DNA of 58,649 nt from Paractinoplanes ferrugineus (GTDB lineage Bacteria; Actinomycetota; Actinomycetes; Mycobacteriales; Micromonosporaceae), in assembly GCF_016862195.1 (NCBI RefSeq), contig NZ_BOMM01000078.1:1-58649 (forward strand). Direction: 5' to 3'. The notes under the pieces are model-generated. The model did not search any database, was not told the DNA's origin, and saw only the letters and a program-made list of their open reading frames with translations. Positions 31,133-42,873 of the stretch are shown piece by piece; position 1 is the first letter of the stretch, and each line of letters opens with the position of its first letter. Position numbers and translations under genes: made by a program.

Positions 31133-34100
31133 CTACAGCCCGGCCACGAAGACGGCCACCGAGCGGGCCGGCACGGTGAGCACGCCGGCGGCGGCACCGG
31201 CCGTGCCGAGCACCGGGTCGGCGGACGCGGACTGGTCGGGGTGGGGGGTCAGGTCGACGTCCGCCAGGGCGGGCACGGTCTGGGTGGCCGGCTGTCCGGT
31301 GGCGTTGAAGACGGTGACGATCTGGCGCCACCGGGGGTCGAGGCCGGTGCCGTCGAGACACATGACGAGGACGCCGGGGGTCTCGCCGGGGCCGCTCAGC
31401 GGGAAGGTCAACCGGCGCTGCACCTCCTCGGCGGTGGGCAGCCCGAAGACCGGCGACGAGCGGCGGACGCGCAGCAGCTCGCGGTAGCGCTCGGCGGTCA
31501 TCGCGATCAGCTCGGGTGACGGGACCAGGGACGGGTCGCCGAGCAGCGGGCGGGCGAGGTGCCACTTGTCGGCGTTGTCGTCGGCCGGCGGCAGGCCGAC
31601 GCCGAAACCGTTGCCGTGCTCGGGGTTCCAGCGGATCTGGTTGAACCAGTCGCCGGAGTTGAACGAGTTGCGGTCGAGCGACTTGGACCGCAGCCGTTCG
31701 CTGCCGAGCGCGATGAAGCCGATGCCCTGGCTCAGGACGATCAGGGACAGGGCGAGGATCTGCATGCGGGCGCGGTCGGCCGGCGCCGTGTCGCGGGGCA
31801 GTTTGAACGCGAGGGCGTCGTAGAGGATCTCGTTGTCGTGGGCGTCGACGTAGTTGATCGTCTCGCCCGGGGTCAGGGCGTAACCGCTGGCCGAGCCGTT
31901 GTAGTCGATCTGGGCGCCGCTCTGCTCGGCCCCGGTGTGGGTGATGAACCGATAGGTGGACAGGCCGCCGGACAGCCCGACCTTGAGACGGTCGTGCAGC
32001 CAGAGCGGGGTGTTGCCGCCCAGCCCGCTGGCGAAGCCCTGCTCGGTCGGGTCGCCGAAGGAGCCGCCACCCCGGATGGCGTCGCGCAACCGGTCGTTGA
32101 ACGTGCCGACGCCGGTGCCGGCCATGTTGACCTGGGTGGCCTGGGCGAACCGGGCGTCGTACGCGACCTCGCCGAAGTTCCAGCCCTCGCCGTAGAGGTA
32201 GACGTCCTTGCCGCCGGGCAGCCGGTCGAGCGCACCGCGTACGTCCAGGATGTTGGCTCTGGGGTGATGACCCATCAGGTCGAAGCGGAAACCGTCCACT
32301 CTGTACTCGCGGGCCCACGTGACGATCGAGTCGACGACGAGCCGGCCCATCATCATGTGCTCGGGGGCGGTGTTGGGGCAGCAGGTGGACTCGGCGGTGG
32401 AGCCGTCGGCCAGGGCGCGGTGGTAGTAGCCCGGCACCACCCGGTCGAGGACGCTGAGCTGGTGCAGCCCGTCCTCGAAGGTGTGGTTGTAGACCACGTC
32501 CATGATCACGCGCAGGCCGGCGCGGTTGAGCGCGGCCACCATCTCGCGGAACTCGACGATGCGGGCCGGGCCGGCCGGGTCGGTGCTGAAGCTGCCCTCC
32601 GGGGTCGTGTAGTGCCAGGGGTCGTAACCCCAGTTCCACCCGTCGGTCTCGGCCACCGCCATGACGGCCTTCTGCTGTTCCTCGGAGTCGGGCGGGAACG
32701 ACGCCAGGTCGCAGGCGGGCAGTCGCTGGTCGGCGCGCCGGTCGGGCACGGTGGCGAAGTCGAACGCGGGCAGCAGGTGCAGGTGGGTGAGGCCGGCGTC
32801 GGCGAGCGAGCGAAGGTGCCGCATGCCGGTGCCGCCGGGGTTGGTGAACGCGGCGTAGGTGCCGCGCTCGGCGGCCGGCAGCGAGTCGTCGAGGATCGAG
32901 AACTCGCGGATCGACACCTCGGCGATCTGCATGCGGGCCGGCGCGACGGCCGCCGGTTTCGTCAGGGTGTCCCAGCCGGGCGGGGCGAGCTCGGGGTCGG
33001 CCAGGTCGACGAGCAGGCTGTGCGTCGAGTCGGTGGCCAGGCCGATCGAATAGGGATCGGTGACGCTGGTGGTCACGATCCGCTGGGCGGCCGGGTGCCA
33101 CACCTCGACGCGGTAGCGGTAGTAACGCCCGAGCCATTTGCGCTTACCGGCGATCGTCCAGACGCCGGTGGCCCCGTCCCGGTCCATCGGCAGCACCTTG
33201 GGCTCGTCGCCGGGCTCGCGGAACAGTTCCAGCTCGACCGTGCGGGCGGTGGGCGCCCACACCGACAGCTGCGGCCGGTCGTCGGTCATCACGATGCCGA
33301 GCTCGGCCTCGGCCGCCTCGGGGTAGAGGTCGTCGAGCACGCCCGGCAGCTGCACCCCGGTGATCGTGGCGACCCGGCCCTCGGCGTCGCGCCCGACCAC
33401 GAGCAGCTGACCGCGCAGCAGATAGCCGAGGGCGGAGTCGCCGAGCTCCCGCACCGAGAACGCGCGGTAGGCCCGCAGGTGCGGGAACCGGCGGCTCTGC
33501 GCCTGGAAGAGACCGCCGGGACGTGGCGTGAGCGGCAGCGTGGTGAATTCGCCGGCCAGCTCGTCACCGTCCCGCCGGATCGTCCCGTCGGCCGACGCGA
33601 CCAGGGTGAACGCGTCGGCCCGGTCGGTGCCGGACGCGGGCAGCGCGATGGTCGTGCGGTCGAGGAAGACGGCCAGCTGGCGGGCCGGGTCGAGCTCGGG
33701 GCCGAGACTGCCCAGGTCGGGCCGCACCGGCGCGGTGACGCCGGCGAGCATCCACACCTCGCGGCTGACGGTGAGGTCGAGGCGCTGGTCGTCGGCGAGG
33801 TCCTTGCTGTCGCCCCGGTGCAGCACGAAACGCAGGCCGACCGCGCCGGGCCGGACCGGCACCCGGAAGACGGCGCCGAACGAGTCGTAGCCGGCCGGGC
33901 TGACCGGCCGGTCCCAGCGCGGTTTGCGGGGCGTGCCCTCCCAGGCGTGCAGGCCCCAGCCCGCGTAGTCGCCGGCCGGCCGGCGGTAGTGGATCACCAC
34001 CTCGCCGTCGGGCACCGGGTGGGGCACCGGGGTGGGCGGTGCCGTGTAGACGGCCGGATCGCCGGGCCGCAGCCAGATCTCCGGGGTGCTCGACGGGTCG

Positions 34101-34390
34101 ACGTGGCGGTCCTCGTCGACGTCCTTCCCGCCGGCGTGGTCGACGAGCAGGAACCCGACGTCGCGGGCGTCGTCGGCGAGCCGCACCCAGGCGAACCGGC
34201 CGTAGACGTCCTCGCCCGCGAACGCGGCACCGCCCGGATAACCGGTGGCCGCCGCCGGTGCGACGTCGCCCCACGTGTGCAGCCACCACGCGCCGTATTC
34301 ACCGTCGGGGCGGGTGTAATGCACGACCAGCCACCGGGGGCGGCTGCGGCCGGTGGCGGGCGCGTCGGGGGCGATCTCGATCGTCGTCAC
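31133..34390 (-). CDS. pulA: Pullulanase-type alpha-1,6-glucosidase (GH13)
   Basis: A 1085-residue debranching enzyme. Two N-terminal PUD/CBM41-like modules (about 20-115 and 120-225, each with HY.RP.G.Y..W.L..W), a CBM48-like module (about 360-450) and a GH13 barrel. Catalytic regions: DVVYNH (region I), DGFRFDLMG (nucleophile Asp about 702), GEGWN (acid/base Glu about 732) and VDAHDNE (about 850). It ends with a pullulanase C-terminal domain. No signal peptide is visible, so it may act on intracellular glycogen or imported maltodextrins. It cleaves alpha-1,6 branches. Confidence 0.92.
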   Translation of the reverse strand: MTTIEIAPDAPATGRSRPRWLVVHYTRPDGEYGAWWLHTWGDVAPAAATGYPGGAAFAGEDVYGRFAWVRLADDARDVGFLLVDHAGGKDVDEDRHVDPSSTPEIWLRPGDPAVYTAPPTPVPHPVPDGEVVIHYRRPAGDYAGWGLHAWEGTPRKPRWDRPVSPAGYDSFGAVFRVPVRPGAVGLRFVLHRGDSKDLADDQRLDLTVSREVWMLAGVTAPVRPDLGSLGPELDPARQLAVFLDRTTIALPASGTDRADAFTLVASADGTIRRDGDELAGEFTTLPLTPRPGGLFQAQSRRFPHLRAYRAFSVRELGDSALGYLLRGQLLVVGRDAEGRVATITGVQLPGVLDDLYPEAAEAELGIVMTDDRPQLSVWAPTARTVELELFREPGDEPKVLPMDRDGATGVWTIAGKRKWLGRYYRYRVEVWHPAAQRIVTTSVTDPYSIGLATDSTHSLLVDLADPELAPPGWDTLTKPAAVAPARMQIAEVSIREFSILDDSLPAAERGTYAAFTNPGGTGMRHLRSLADAGLTHLHLLPAFDFATVPDRRADQRLPACDLASFPPDSEEQQKAVMAVAETDGWNWGYDPWHYTTPEGSFSTDPAGPARIVEFREMVAALNRAGLRVIMDVVYNHTFEDGLHQLSVLDRVVPGYYHRALADGSTAESTCCPNTAPEHMMMGRLVVDSIVTWAREYRVDGFRFDLMGHHPRANILDVRGALDRLPGGKDVYLYGEGWNFGEVAYDARFAQATQVNMAGTGVGTFNDRLRDAIRGGGSFGDPTEQGFASGLGGNTPLWLHDRLKVGLSGGLSTYRFITHTGAEQSGAQIDYNGSASGYALTPGETINYVDAHDNEILYDALAFKLPRDTAPADRARMQILALSLIVLSQGIGFIALGSERLRSKSLDRNSFNSGDWFNQIRWNPEHGNGFGVGLPPADDNADKWHLARPLLGDPSLVPSPELIAMTAERYRELLRVRRSSPVFGLPTAEEVQRRLTFPLSGPGETPGVLVMCLDGTGLDPRWRQIVTVFNATGQPATQTVPALADVDLTPHPDQSASADPVLGTAGAAAGVLTVPARSVAVFVAGL

Positions 34391-34468
34391 CGAGCAATAC
34401 TCGCATCGGGGTACGACGTTTTCAGCAAGCTTGATCCGCCACGGTGGTGGGTCGTCCGGGAACCGGGC

Positions 34469-34858
34469 TCAACGCGTCGCGATCACCGTGGTGATCCGCG
34501 GCCCGTTCTCGTCCGAGCGAAGCAGATAGTGGAAATGTCCGCCGGAGAGCGCGTTGCCGCTGCTGTCCAGATATTCCCAGGCGACCGCCACCAGGGTCAG
34601 CGAGTCGGACAGCTGCTGCACGTCCAGCATCTGGGCGTGCGCGGCCACGATCTGCTGCTCCCGGTAGGCCGGGGAGGCGCCGAGGAAGGAGAGGGCGACG
34701 GCGGCGGGCGAGGTGAACGTGAAGCTGTACGAGTCGGCGACAACCATGCCCGGCAGCGCGTAGCAGCCGGCCACCGCGGCGACATCACCGGTCGTCAGAG
34801 CCACACCGTAGCGATCGAAGAAGTCGGTCAGGGCGGTCCGGTCGGTAGGGGCCTTCAC
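34469..34858 (-). CDS. SnoaL-like (NTF2 fold) protein
   Basis: A 129-residue NTF2-fold protein: LTDFFDRYGVALTTGDVAAVAGCYALP at the N-terminus and VAWEYLD..G...GGHFHYLLR at the C-terminus. No catalytic residues can be assigned. The GTG at 34858 lacks a good ribosome binding site. It is 101 bp from the divergent glycosyltransferase gene. Confidence 0.75.
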   Translation of the reverse strand: MKAPTDRTALTDFFDRYGVALTTGDVAAVAGCYALPGMVVADSYSFTFTSPAAVALSFLGASPAYREQQIVAAHAQMLDVQQLSDSLTLVAVAWEYLDSSGNALSGGHFHYLLRSDENGPRITTVIATR

Positions 34859-34959
34859 GAGTCCGCGTGTGCCCTTTCCGACACCGGGGTAAACGCGAGG
34901 TGCACGGAGCGGCTAACGTGGCGAACCCCACCGGTCCCGGAAAGGTCCCGCGATAAGGC

Positions 34960-36753
34960 ATGAAGGTGCTTTTCCTCATCAACGATGCCTTCGGCATCGG
35001 CGGAACCATCAAGACCAGCTTCAATCTGGGTGCCGCACTCGCGGCGCGGGGCCACGAGATCGAGGTCCTGAGCACCGTACGCCGGCGGGACGTGCCGCAG
35101 CTCCCGGTCGATCCGGCGATCCGGCTGATGTCACTCGTCGACATCCGCAAGGACCACCCGGACCACGTCGCCGACGCGCCCGGCCGAGGCAAACCGGGCC
35201 GCGTCTATCCCCGCGCCGACTTCAAGGCGGCCGACTACGACCGGCACGTCGAGCGGCTGCACCGGGAGCACCTGCGGTCCACCGACGCGGACGTGGTCAT
35301 CGCGACGAGGCCGGGCCTGATCGCGTACGCGGCCAAGTTCGCCCCCAAGCACCTGGTGCGCATCGGTCAGGAGCACCTGACCCGGGACCAGCACCGCCAG
35401 GCTCTGCGCGATCGGATGCCGCGCTACCTGCGCAAGCTCGACGCGTTCGTGACGGTGTCCCAGCGCGACGCCGACGACTACGCCGCGCACCTGCGACTAC
35501 GCCGGACGAGGCTGCTGTTCGTCCCGAACGGCATCCCCGCGCCCACCGTGCCGCCGTCGCACGGGCGGGCGAAGCTCGTCGTCGCGGCCGGCCGCCTCGT
35601 CCCGAGCAAGCGCTACGACGTGCTGGTCCGCGCGTTCGCCAAGGTGGTGGCCGAGCGGCCGGACTGGCAGCTGCGGATCTACGGGGACGGGCGGGAGATG
35701 CCGGCGCTGCGGGCCCTGGTGCTCGAACTGGGCCTGCACAACCACGTGCGGATGATGGGCAACTACGCGCCGATCGAGACGGAGTGGGCGAAGGGGTCGA
35801 TCGCCGCGGTCTCGGCCGACCGGGAGCCGTTCGGGATGACGCTCGTCGAGGCGATGCGCTGCGGGGTGCCGGTGGTGAGCACCGACGCGCCGTACGGACC
35901 CGGCGAGATCCTGCGGCACGGTGCGGACGGCCTGCTCACGCCGGTCGGGGACCCGGACGCGATGGGCGCGGCCCTGCTCCAGGTGATCAACGACGACGAG
36001 CTGCGGCGCTCGATGGCGGCGGCGGCGCTCGCCAATTCCGCCCGGTACGACCCCGCGCCGATCGCCGAACAGTACGAGCGCCTGTTCCTCGAGCTCGCGG
36101 CGGGCAAACGGCCGCCGCGCCGGCCCCGGACGCCGGTCGCGACGCTGGGCCCCGCTCCGTCGGTCGGCGAACCCACGCTGGACTGGGACGGGGTGGGCCC
36201 ACTGCCGGCCGGCACCACGATAAGTTTCGACAAATCGGGCGTCGGTCGCGTTCTGGCCGCGGACGGCACGGCTCCGCTCGCCGGCGTCCGCGACACCCGT
36301 GGGCTGCTGGACGGCCCGCTCGGGCAGCGCATCCAGCTCCCGTTCCGGGCCGCCGACGGCACCCTCGGCGTACGCGTCTGGGACCAGCCGGTCTACGCCG
36401 AGGTCGGGGACGTCTCGGCCGACACCGACGGCATCCATCTGACCGGCCGCCTCTTCGGCGCGATGTTCGACTCCGCCACGTTGCGCGCGCACCGGGGTGA
36501 CGAGTCGCGGGAGCTGACGGTGACGACCGACGGCCCCGAGTTCCAGGCGTCGATCCCGGCGTTGCCGGCCGGCACGTGGGCTCTCCGGCTGTGCCATGCG
36601 GCCGGCGCGACCCCCGTGACCCTGGGAAGATTTCGGGACGACATCGTCGACAAGCGCACCGCGTTCGTCCTGCCGGCGGCCGTGGTGGGTGGGGTGCGAC
36701 TCCAGCCGACCTATACGGAGAGCAACGAGTTCGTCATCCGGGCGACAGCGTGA
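34960..36753 (+). CDS. GT4 glycosyltransferase with extra C-terminal beta domain
   Basis: A 597-residue protein. Residues 1-380 are a GT-B glycosyltransferase: GGTIKTSFNLGAALAARGHE (N-domain loop), VAAGRLVPSKRYDVLVRAF (about 208-226) and the nucleotide-sugar motif EPFGMTLVEAM (about 288-298). After a Pro/Arg linker (about 385-400), a second domain of about 190 residues is beta-rich and unlike the GT fold. Fused proteins of this shape occur in actinobacteria in cell-surface polymer clusters, but here the gene stands alone upstream of acnA. The acceptor is unknown. Confidence 0.85.
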   Translation: MKVLFLINDAFGIGGTIKTSFNLGAALAARGHEIEVLSTVRRRDVPQLPVDPAIRLMSLVDIRKDHPDHVADAPGRGKPGRVYPRADFKAADYDRHVERLHREHLRSTDADVVIATRPGLIAYAAKFAPKHLVRIGQEHLTRDQHRQALRDRMPRYLRKLDAFVTVSQRDADDYAAHLRLRRTRLLFVPNGIPAPTVPPSHGRAKLVVAAGRLVPSKRYDVLVRAFAKVVAERPDWQLRIYGDGREMPALRALVLELGLHNHVRMMGNYAPIETEWAKGSIAAVSADREPFGMTLVEAMRCGVPVVSTDAPYGPGEILRHGADGLLTPVGDPDAMGAALLQVINDDELRRSMAAAALANSARYDPAPIAEQYERLFLELAAGKRPPRRPRTPVATLGPAPSVGEPTLDWDGVGPLPAGTTISFDKSGVGRVLAADGTAPLAGVRDTRGLLDGPLGQRIQLPFRAADGTLGVRVWDQPVYAEVGDVSADTDGIHLTGRLFGAMFDSATLRAHRGDESRELTVTTDGPEFQASIPALPAGTWALRLCHAAGATPVTLGRFRDDIVDKRTAFVLPAAVVGGVRLQPTYTESNEFVIRATA

Positions 36754-36760
36754 CCCCGCC

Positions 36761-36790
36761 TTGCGCAGTCTTACAAGACGGACGTACGGT
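36761..36790 (+). promoter_or_regulatory. acnA promoter with AcnR-type operator
   Basis: TTGCGC (36761-36766) and TACGGT (36785-36790), 18 bp apart, form a plausible sigma-70-type promoter. The 16-mer CAAGACGGACGTACGG (36774-36789) matches 10 of the 12 fixed positions of the published Corynebacterium AcnR motif CAGNACNNNCGTACTG and overlaps the -10, as expected for repression. A copy identical at 15 of 16 bases precedes the AcnR gene at 47069-47084. Confidence 0.75.
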
Positions 36791-36810
36791 TTACCGGAAA
36801 CGTGAACTGA

Positions 36811-36830
36811 GAGTTAGGTTCGCCTAACTC
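36811..36830 (+). promoter_or_regulatory. Perfect 8-bp hairpin with UUCG tetraloop in the acnA leader
   Basis: GAGTTAGG (36811-36818), loop TTCG, then CCTAACTC (36823-36830). It is downstream of the predicted promoter and 61 bp before the acnA start, so it would be a very stable RNA hairpin in the 5' leader. As DNA, TTAGG/CCTAA arms also recall iron-box half-sites, but the spacing is wrong for IdeR/DtxR. Confidence 0.6.
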
Positions 36831-36891
36831 CCAGCGTGCCGGGACCGGTGCGGAAAACTTGACCTCACAGTCGCTGGGTGAAGGAGATGAC

Positions 36892-39663
<2,772 letters not shown>

Positions 39664-39679
39664 CAGCTGACAGCCGCAC

Positions 39680-39718
39680 CGATGCGCCCCGCCCCCACCT
39701 CGGAGGCGGGGCGCATCG
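39680..39718. terminator. Strong bidirectional terminator after acnA
   Basis: A perfect 14-bp inverted repeat, CGATGCGCCCCGCC (39680-39693) and GGCGGGGCGCATCG (39705-39718), with an 11-base loop, between the convergent acnA and MMPL genes. A 16-bp direct repeat GCGTCGGGCCGGCGGG follows at 39734 and 39758. Confidence 0.9.
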
Positions 39719-39776
39719 CGTCATGCCGGCGGAGCGTCGGGCCGGCGGGCAGCTGGCGCGTCGGGCCGGCGGGTCG

Positions 39777-42029
39777 CTAGCGGGACGCCGGCCCGGTGGT
39801 CTCCAGCTCCGGCGATCTCGGTGCGGCGGCGCTGCGGCGGCGCGGACTCCACCAGTTCGCCCGCCCCAGCAGGGCCATCGTGGCGGGGACCAGCAGACCG
39901 CGGATCACGGTGGCGTCCACGGCGATCGCCACCGCCAGACCCAGGCCGATCATCTTCACGACCGGCGTGGAGCTGAGCACGAAGCTGGCGAAGACGCACA
40001 CCATGATCAGGGCCGCCGAGGTGATCACGACGCCGGTGCCGGCCAGGCCGTCGCGCACCGCACGGACGTTGTCGCCGGTGCGCACCCAGGACTCGCGCAC
40101 GGCGGTCAGCAGGAACACCTCGTAGTCCATCGACAGGCCGGAGAGCAGGGCGAACAGCATCATCGGCACGTAGGCCTCGATCGGCACCGGACCGTCGAGA
40201 CCGGTCCAGGTGACACCCCATCCCCACTGGAACACCGCGGTCAGCACTCCGTAGGCGGCTCCGACCGACAGCAGGTTCATCAGGGCGGCCTTCGCCGCCA
40301 CCACCGGCGCCCGGAACGCGGCGAACACCAGCAGGGCGCTGAGCAGGACCACGAGCCCGATGACGAACGGCATCCGCGCACCCACCCGATCCGCCAGCTC
40401 GCCCCGGATCGCGGTCTGCCCGGTGACCGAGACGGCAACGCCGCCGACCCGCAGGTCGTCGAGCCGATCCACGGTCGTCCGGGTGGCCGGGTCGCTGGGC
40501 GCGGTGGTCGGCACGGCCTTGATCGAGGCCACCGTCCCGTCCGCCGACAACCGCACGGGCTGCACCGACGCGATCCCGGCGGTGCCGCCCACCGCCGCCG
40601 AGAGCTGAGCGAGCCGGGCATCGGCCGGGGACGACGCCGGGCTGTCGAGCGCGGCGACGACCGTGAGCGGTCCGTTGACCCCGGCCCCGAAGGCCGCCGC
40701 CATCGCGTCGTAACCCGCCCGGGTGTCGGTGCCCGCCGGGTCGTCGCCCGCGTCGGTCTGCCCCAGCGTCATCGCGGTCACCGGCGCGGCCAGGGCGAGC
40801 AGCAGGACCGCACTGGTCACGGCATAACGCCAGGGCCGCCGGGTGACCCGGTCGGCCAGCCGCCCCCAGAGCGACGCCCGGTCCCGCACCGGTGGCGCCG
40901 TGACGCGCCCGCCGAGCAGCATCAGCATCGCGGGCAGGAGGGTGGTCGCGGAGGCCACCGCGACCAGCACGACCAGACCGGCGGTCCAGCCGAGCGTGGC
41001 CAGGATCGGCACCCCCGCGACCGCCAGCCCGCCGAGGGCCACGATCACGGTCCCCCCGGCGAAGGCGACCGCACTGCCGGACGAGGCCACCGTCTCCACC
41101 ACCGCCGCCCGCCGCCGCGCGACCGGGATCACCTGGGTGCCACCACGGCGCGAGCCGCCTCGCCGCCACGCCCGCCGAGAACCGGGTGCGGACCCGACTT
41201 GCGCTGCGGGAGAGGCTGGGGCTGCCGGGCCGGCTGGGGCTGCGGGAGAGGCTAAGGCTGCCGGCGCGGAGGCGGGCAGGAGTGCGCGGTAGCGGGTCAT
41301 CAGGAAGAGGGCGTAGTCGATGCCGACGCCCAGGCCGATCATCGTGCCGAGCGTCGTGGCCACCGACGGGATGCCGGTCAGGTGGCCGGCCAGGCCGATG
41401 ATCCCGACTCCGCAGACCAGGGTGACGACCGCGGTCAGCAGGGGCAGGGTGGCGGCGAGCAGGCCGCCGAACGCGATCACCAGGACCACGAGCGCCACCA
41501 CGATGCCGAGGGCCTCGCTGAGTCTCGTGTCGCTCCGGGGGCGGGCCAGCGCACCGGCCGGGAGCGTCTCGACGCCGTCGGTGGCGGCGGCCGCCAGCAC
41601 GTCGTCGATCAGTTCCGGCGTCACGTCGCGCGGCCCCAGATCGAACTGCACGTCCACGTAGCCGGTGCGACGATCGGCGCTGAGCACCGGTTTCTGCACG
41701 CCGGACACGTGCCCGACGGCCGCGACCCGCTGCGCCGCGGCGGCGACCGACGCGGTGTCGAGCGCCGTGCCCGGCGAGCGGAACAGCACCTGGCCGGTGG
41801 CGTCCTGGGCGCCGGCGAAGTGCGACTCGAGCAGGTCGCGTCCATGCTGCGAGGTCGCCCCCGGCAGTGCCGCGTTCTCGTCGGTGGCCCGCCCGAACGC
41901 CAGCACCAGCGCGCCGACGCCGACGGCCACCAGCAGCCAGACGGTCACGGTCAGCCAGGGCCGCCGGGTGCTGAGCCGGCCGACCCGGCCCATCACCGAG
42001 TGCAGGGGGCCGTCCTCGATCGTGCTCAC
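39777..42029 (-). CDS. MMPL/RND-family membrane transporter
   Basis: A 750-residue protein with about 12 hydrophobic helices in two MMPL repeats, each preceded by an extracytoplasmic domain. Typical motifs: GIDYALFLMTRYR (about 240) and GLSMDYEVFLLTAVRE (about 622). A low-complexity Ala/Pro/Gly then Arg-rich insert (about 253-305) follows the first motif in the cytoplasmic loop. Such proteins export lipids or hydrophobic compounds using the proton gradient. GTG 42029 overlaps the stop of the DUF2993 gene (GTGA), so the two work together. Confidence 0.9.
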   Translation of the reverse strand: MSTIEDGPLHSVMGRVGRLSTRRPWLTVTVWLLVAVGVGALVLAFGRATDENAALPGATSQHGRDLLESHFAGAQDATGQVLFRSPGTALDTASVAAAAQRVAAVGHVSGVQKPVLSADRRTGYVDVQFDLGPRDVTPELIDDVLAAAATDGVETLPAGALARPRSDTRLSEALGIVVALVVLVIAFGGLLAATLPLLTAVVTLVCGVGIIGLAGHLTGIPSVATTLGTMIGLGVGIDYALFLMTRYRALLPASAPAALASPAAPAGPAAPASPAAQVGSAPGSRRAWRRGGSRRGGTQVIPVARRRAAVVETVASSGSAVAFAGGTVIVALGGLAVAGVPILATLGWTAGLVVLVAVASATTLLPAMLMLLGGRVTAPPVRDRASLWGRLADRVTRRPWRYAVTSAVLLLALAAPVTAMTLGQTDAGDDPAGTDTRAGYDAMAAAFGAGVNGPLTVVAALDSPASSPADARLAQLSAAVGGTAGIASVQPVRLSADGTVASIKAVPTTAPSDPATRTTVDRLDDLRVGGVAVSVTGQTAIRGELADRVGARMPFVIGLVVLLSALLVFAAFRAPVVAAKAALMNLLSVGAAYGVLTAVFQWGWGVTWTGLDGPVPIEAYVPMMLFALLSGLSMDYEVFLLTAVRESWVRTGDNVRAVRDGLAGTGVVITSAALIMVCVFASFVLSSTPVVKMIGLGLAVAIAVDATVIRGLLVPATMALLGRANWWSPRRRSAAAPRSPELETTGPASR

Positions 42030-42817
42030 CGCACACCTCCGCAGGTCTCGTTCTTGGTCTTGGCAGTGGCGTCGAGGTGCAGGTCGGAGCCGCCGGCCAC
42101 CACCCGCAGGCCGTCGCGGCCGGGCGTCACCGATCGGTAGGCGAGGCCGGCCGGCAGGGCGGGCAGGTCGATGTCGCGCTCCTGGGACGCCGCCGCGGGC
42201 AGCCGGTCGGCCGGCACCCGCAGCCCCAACGAGGCGAGCTCGACCTCGGCGGGCTTGACGGCGAGCCGGCTGCCGGCGAGCGTCACATCGGCGTAGACCG
42301 TGGCGGCCAGCTCGAGTCCGCGCAGCGCGAGGTCGGCCCGCAGGACGAGCCGCCCGGCATCGTCGGCGCCGACGATCCGGGCGGTGCCGGCACCGCTACC
42401 GACACCGGTGGCACCGGCGCCACCGGTGTCGGTAGCGCCCGAGAGGCCGGTGAGGGCGGCGTAGGGAACCGTGGCGTCCACGGTCACCGAGCCGGCCGAG
42501 ACGCCGTTGCCGGCCATCGTGACCCGCTCGGCCTCGGCCTCGACCCGGCCGATCGTGACCTTGGGCAGGGCCACGTCGTCGGCCTGCACCCGGATCTCGC
42601 CGAACGAGCGGCTCGCCAGCTGGGTGAGCGCCGGGAAGCCGCCGAGCGAGACGTCGGGTGCGGCCCGCAGATCGGCGGCACACCGCAGGCGGGCGGCCAC
42701 CCGATGCTCGATCACGGTGGCGGCAGCCCGATCAGCTGCCACCGGCACCATCAATGCGGCCACCACCCCGATTGCGATGAGCACAGGTCTTCTTCGTCTG
42801 ATGCGGTCGATGAGCAC
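42026..42817 (-). CDS. DUF2993 (LmeA-like) lipid-binding envelope protein
   Basis: About 263 residues: one N-terminal hydrophobic helix (about 12-27), then a DUF2993 tube-like domain with CAADLRAAPDVSLGGFPALTQL (in short VSLGGFP), FGEIRVQADDV and a final GGSDLHLDATAK. Mycobacterial LmeA binds phospholipids and supports mannan elongation. Coupling to an MMPL transporter suggests lipid delivery across the envelope. A Gly/Thr/Ala loop (about 140-155) is coded by a perfect 19-bp inverted repeat. Start GTG 42817 is a choice; an open frame continues into the kinase gene. Confidence 0.82.
   Translation of the reverse strand: MLIDRIRRRRPVLIAIGVVAALMVPVAADRAAATVIEHRVAARLRCAADLRAAPDVSLGGFPALTQLASRSFGEIRVQADDVALPKVTIGRVEAEAERVTMAGNGVSAGSVTVDATVPYAALTGLSGATDTGGAGATGVGSGAGTARIVGADDAGRLVLRADLALRGLELAATVYADVTLAGSRLAVKPAEVELASLGLRVPADRLPAAASQERDIDLPALPAGLAYRSVTPGRDGLRVVAGGSDLHLDATAKTKNETCGGVR
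42394..42437. repeat. Perfect 19-bp inverted repeat inside the DUF2993 gene
   Basis: The arm 42394-42412 (begins CGCTACCGACACC) is exactly complementary to 42419-42437, with a six-base loop. It codes a Gly/Thr/Ala-rich loop of the protein and can form a cruciform or an mRNA hairpin. Confidence 0.95.
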
Positions 42818-42850
42818 GGGATCGATGAAACCGGGCGAAGATGCCGGGGC

Positions 42851-42869
42851 GGTGCGAGGAAGATGAGAG
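42851..42869 (-). promoter_or_regulatory. Possible response-regulator box upstream of DUF2993-MMPL
   Basis: GATGAGAG (42862-42869) and the related GGTGCGAG (42851-42858) lie exactly 11 bp apart. They match the 11-bp tandem box found upstream of the OmpR-type regulator gene at 44910-44931 (GGATGAGAGTC). Confidence 0.5.
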
Positions 42870-42873
42870 TTGG

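Noticed and set aside
31559..34963. A 1134-codon open frame opposite the pullulanase gene
   Set aside because: It is the antisense of a high-GC gene, has no family motifs, and its length follows from third-position GC bias; the pullulanase on the other strand has all catalytic motifs.
36811..36830. IdeR/DtxR iron box upstream of acnA
   Set aside because: The TTAGG and CCTAA arms are only four bases apart, while the iron box needs about nine; the perfect stem with a TTCG loop fits an RNA hairpin better.
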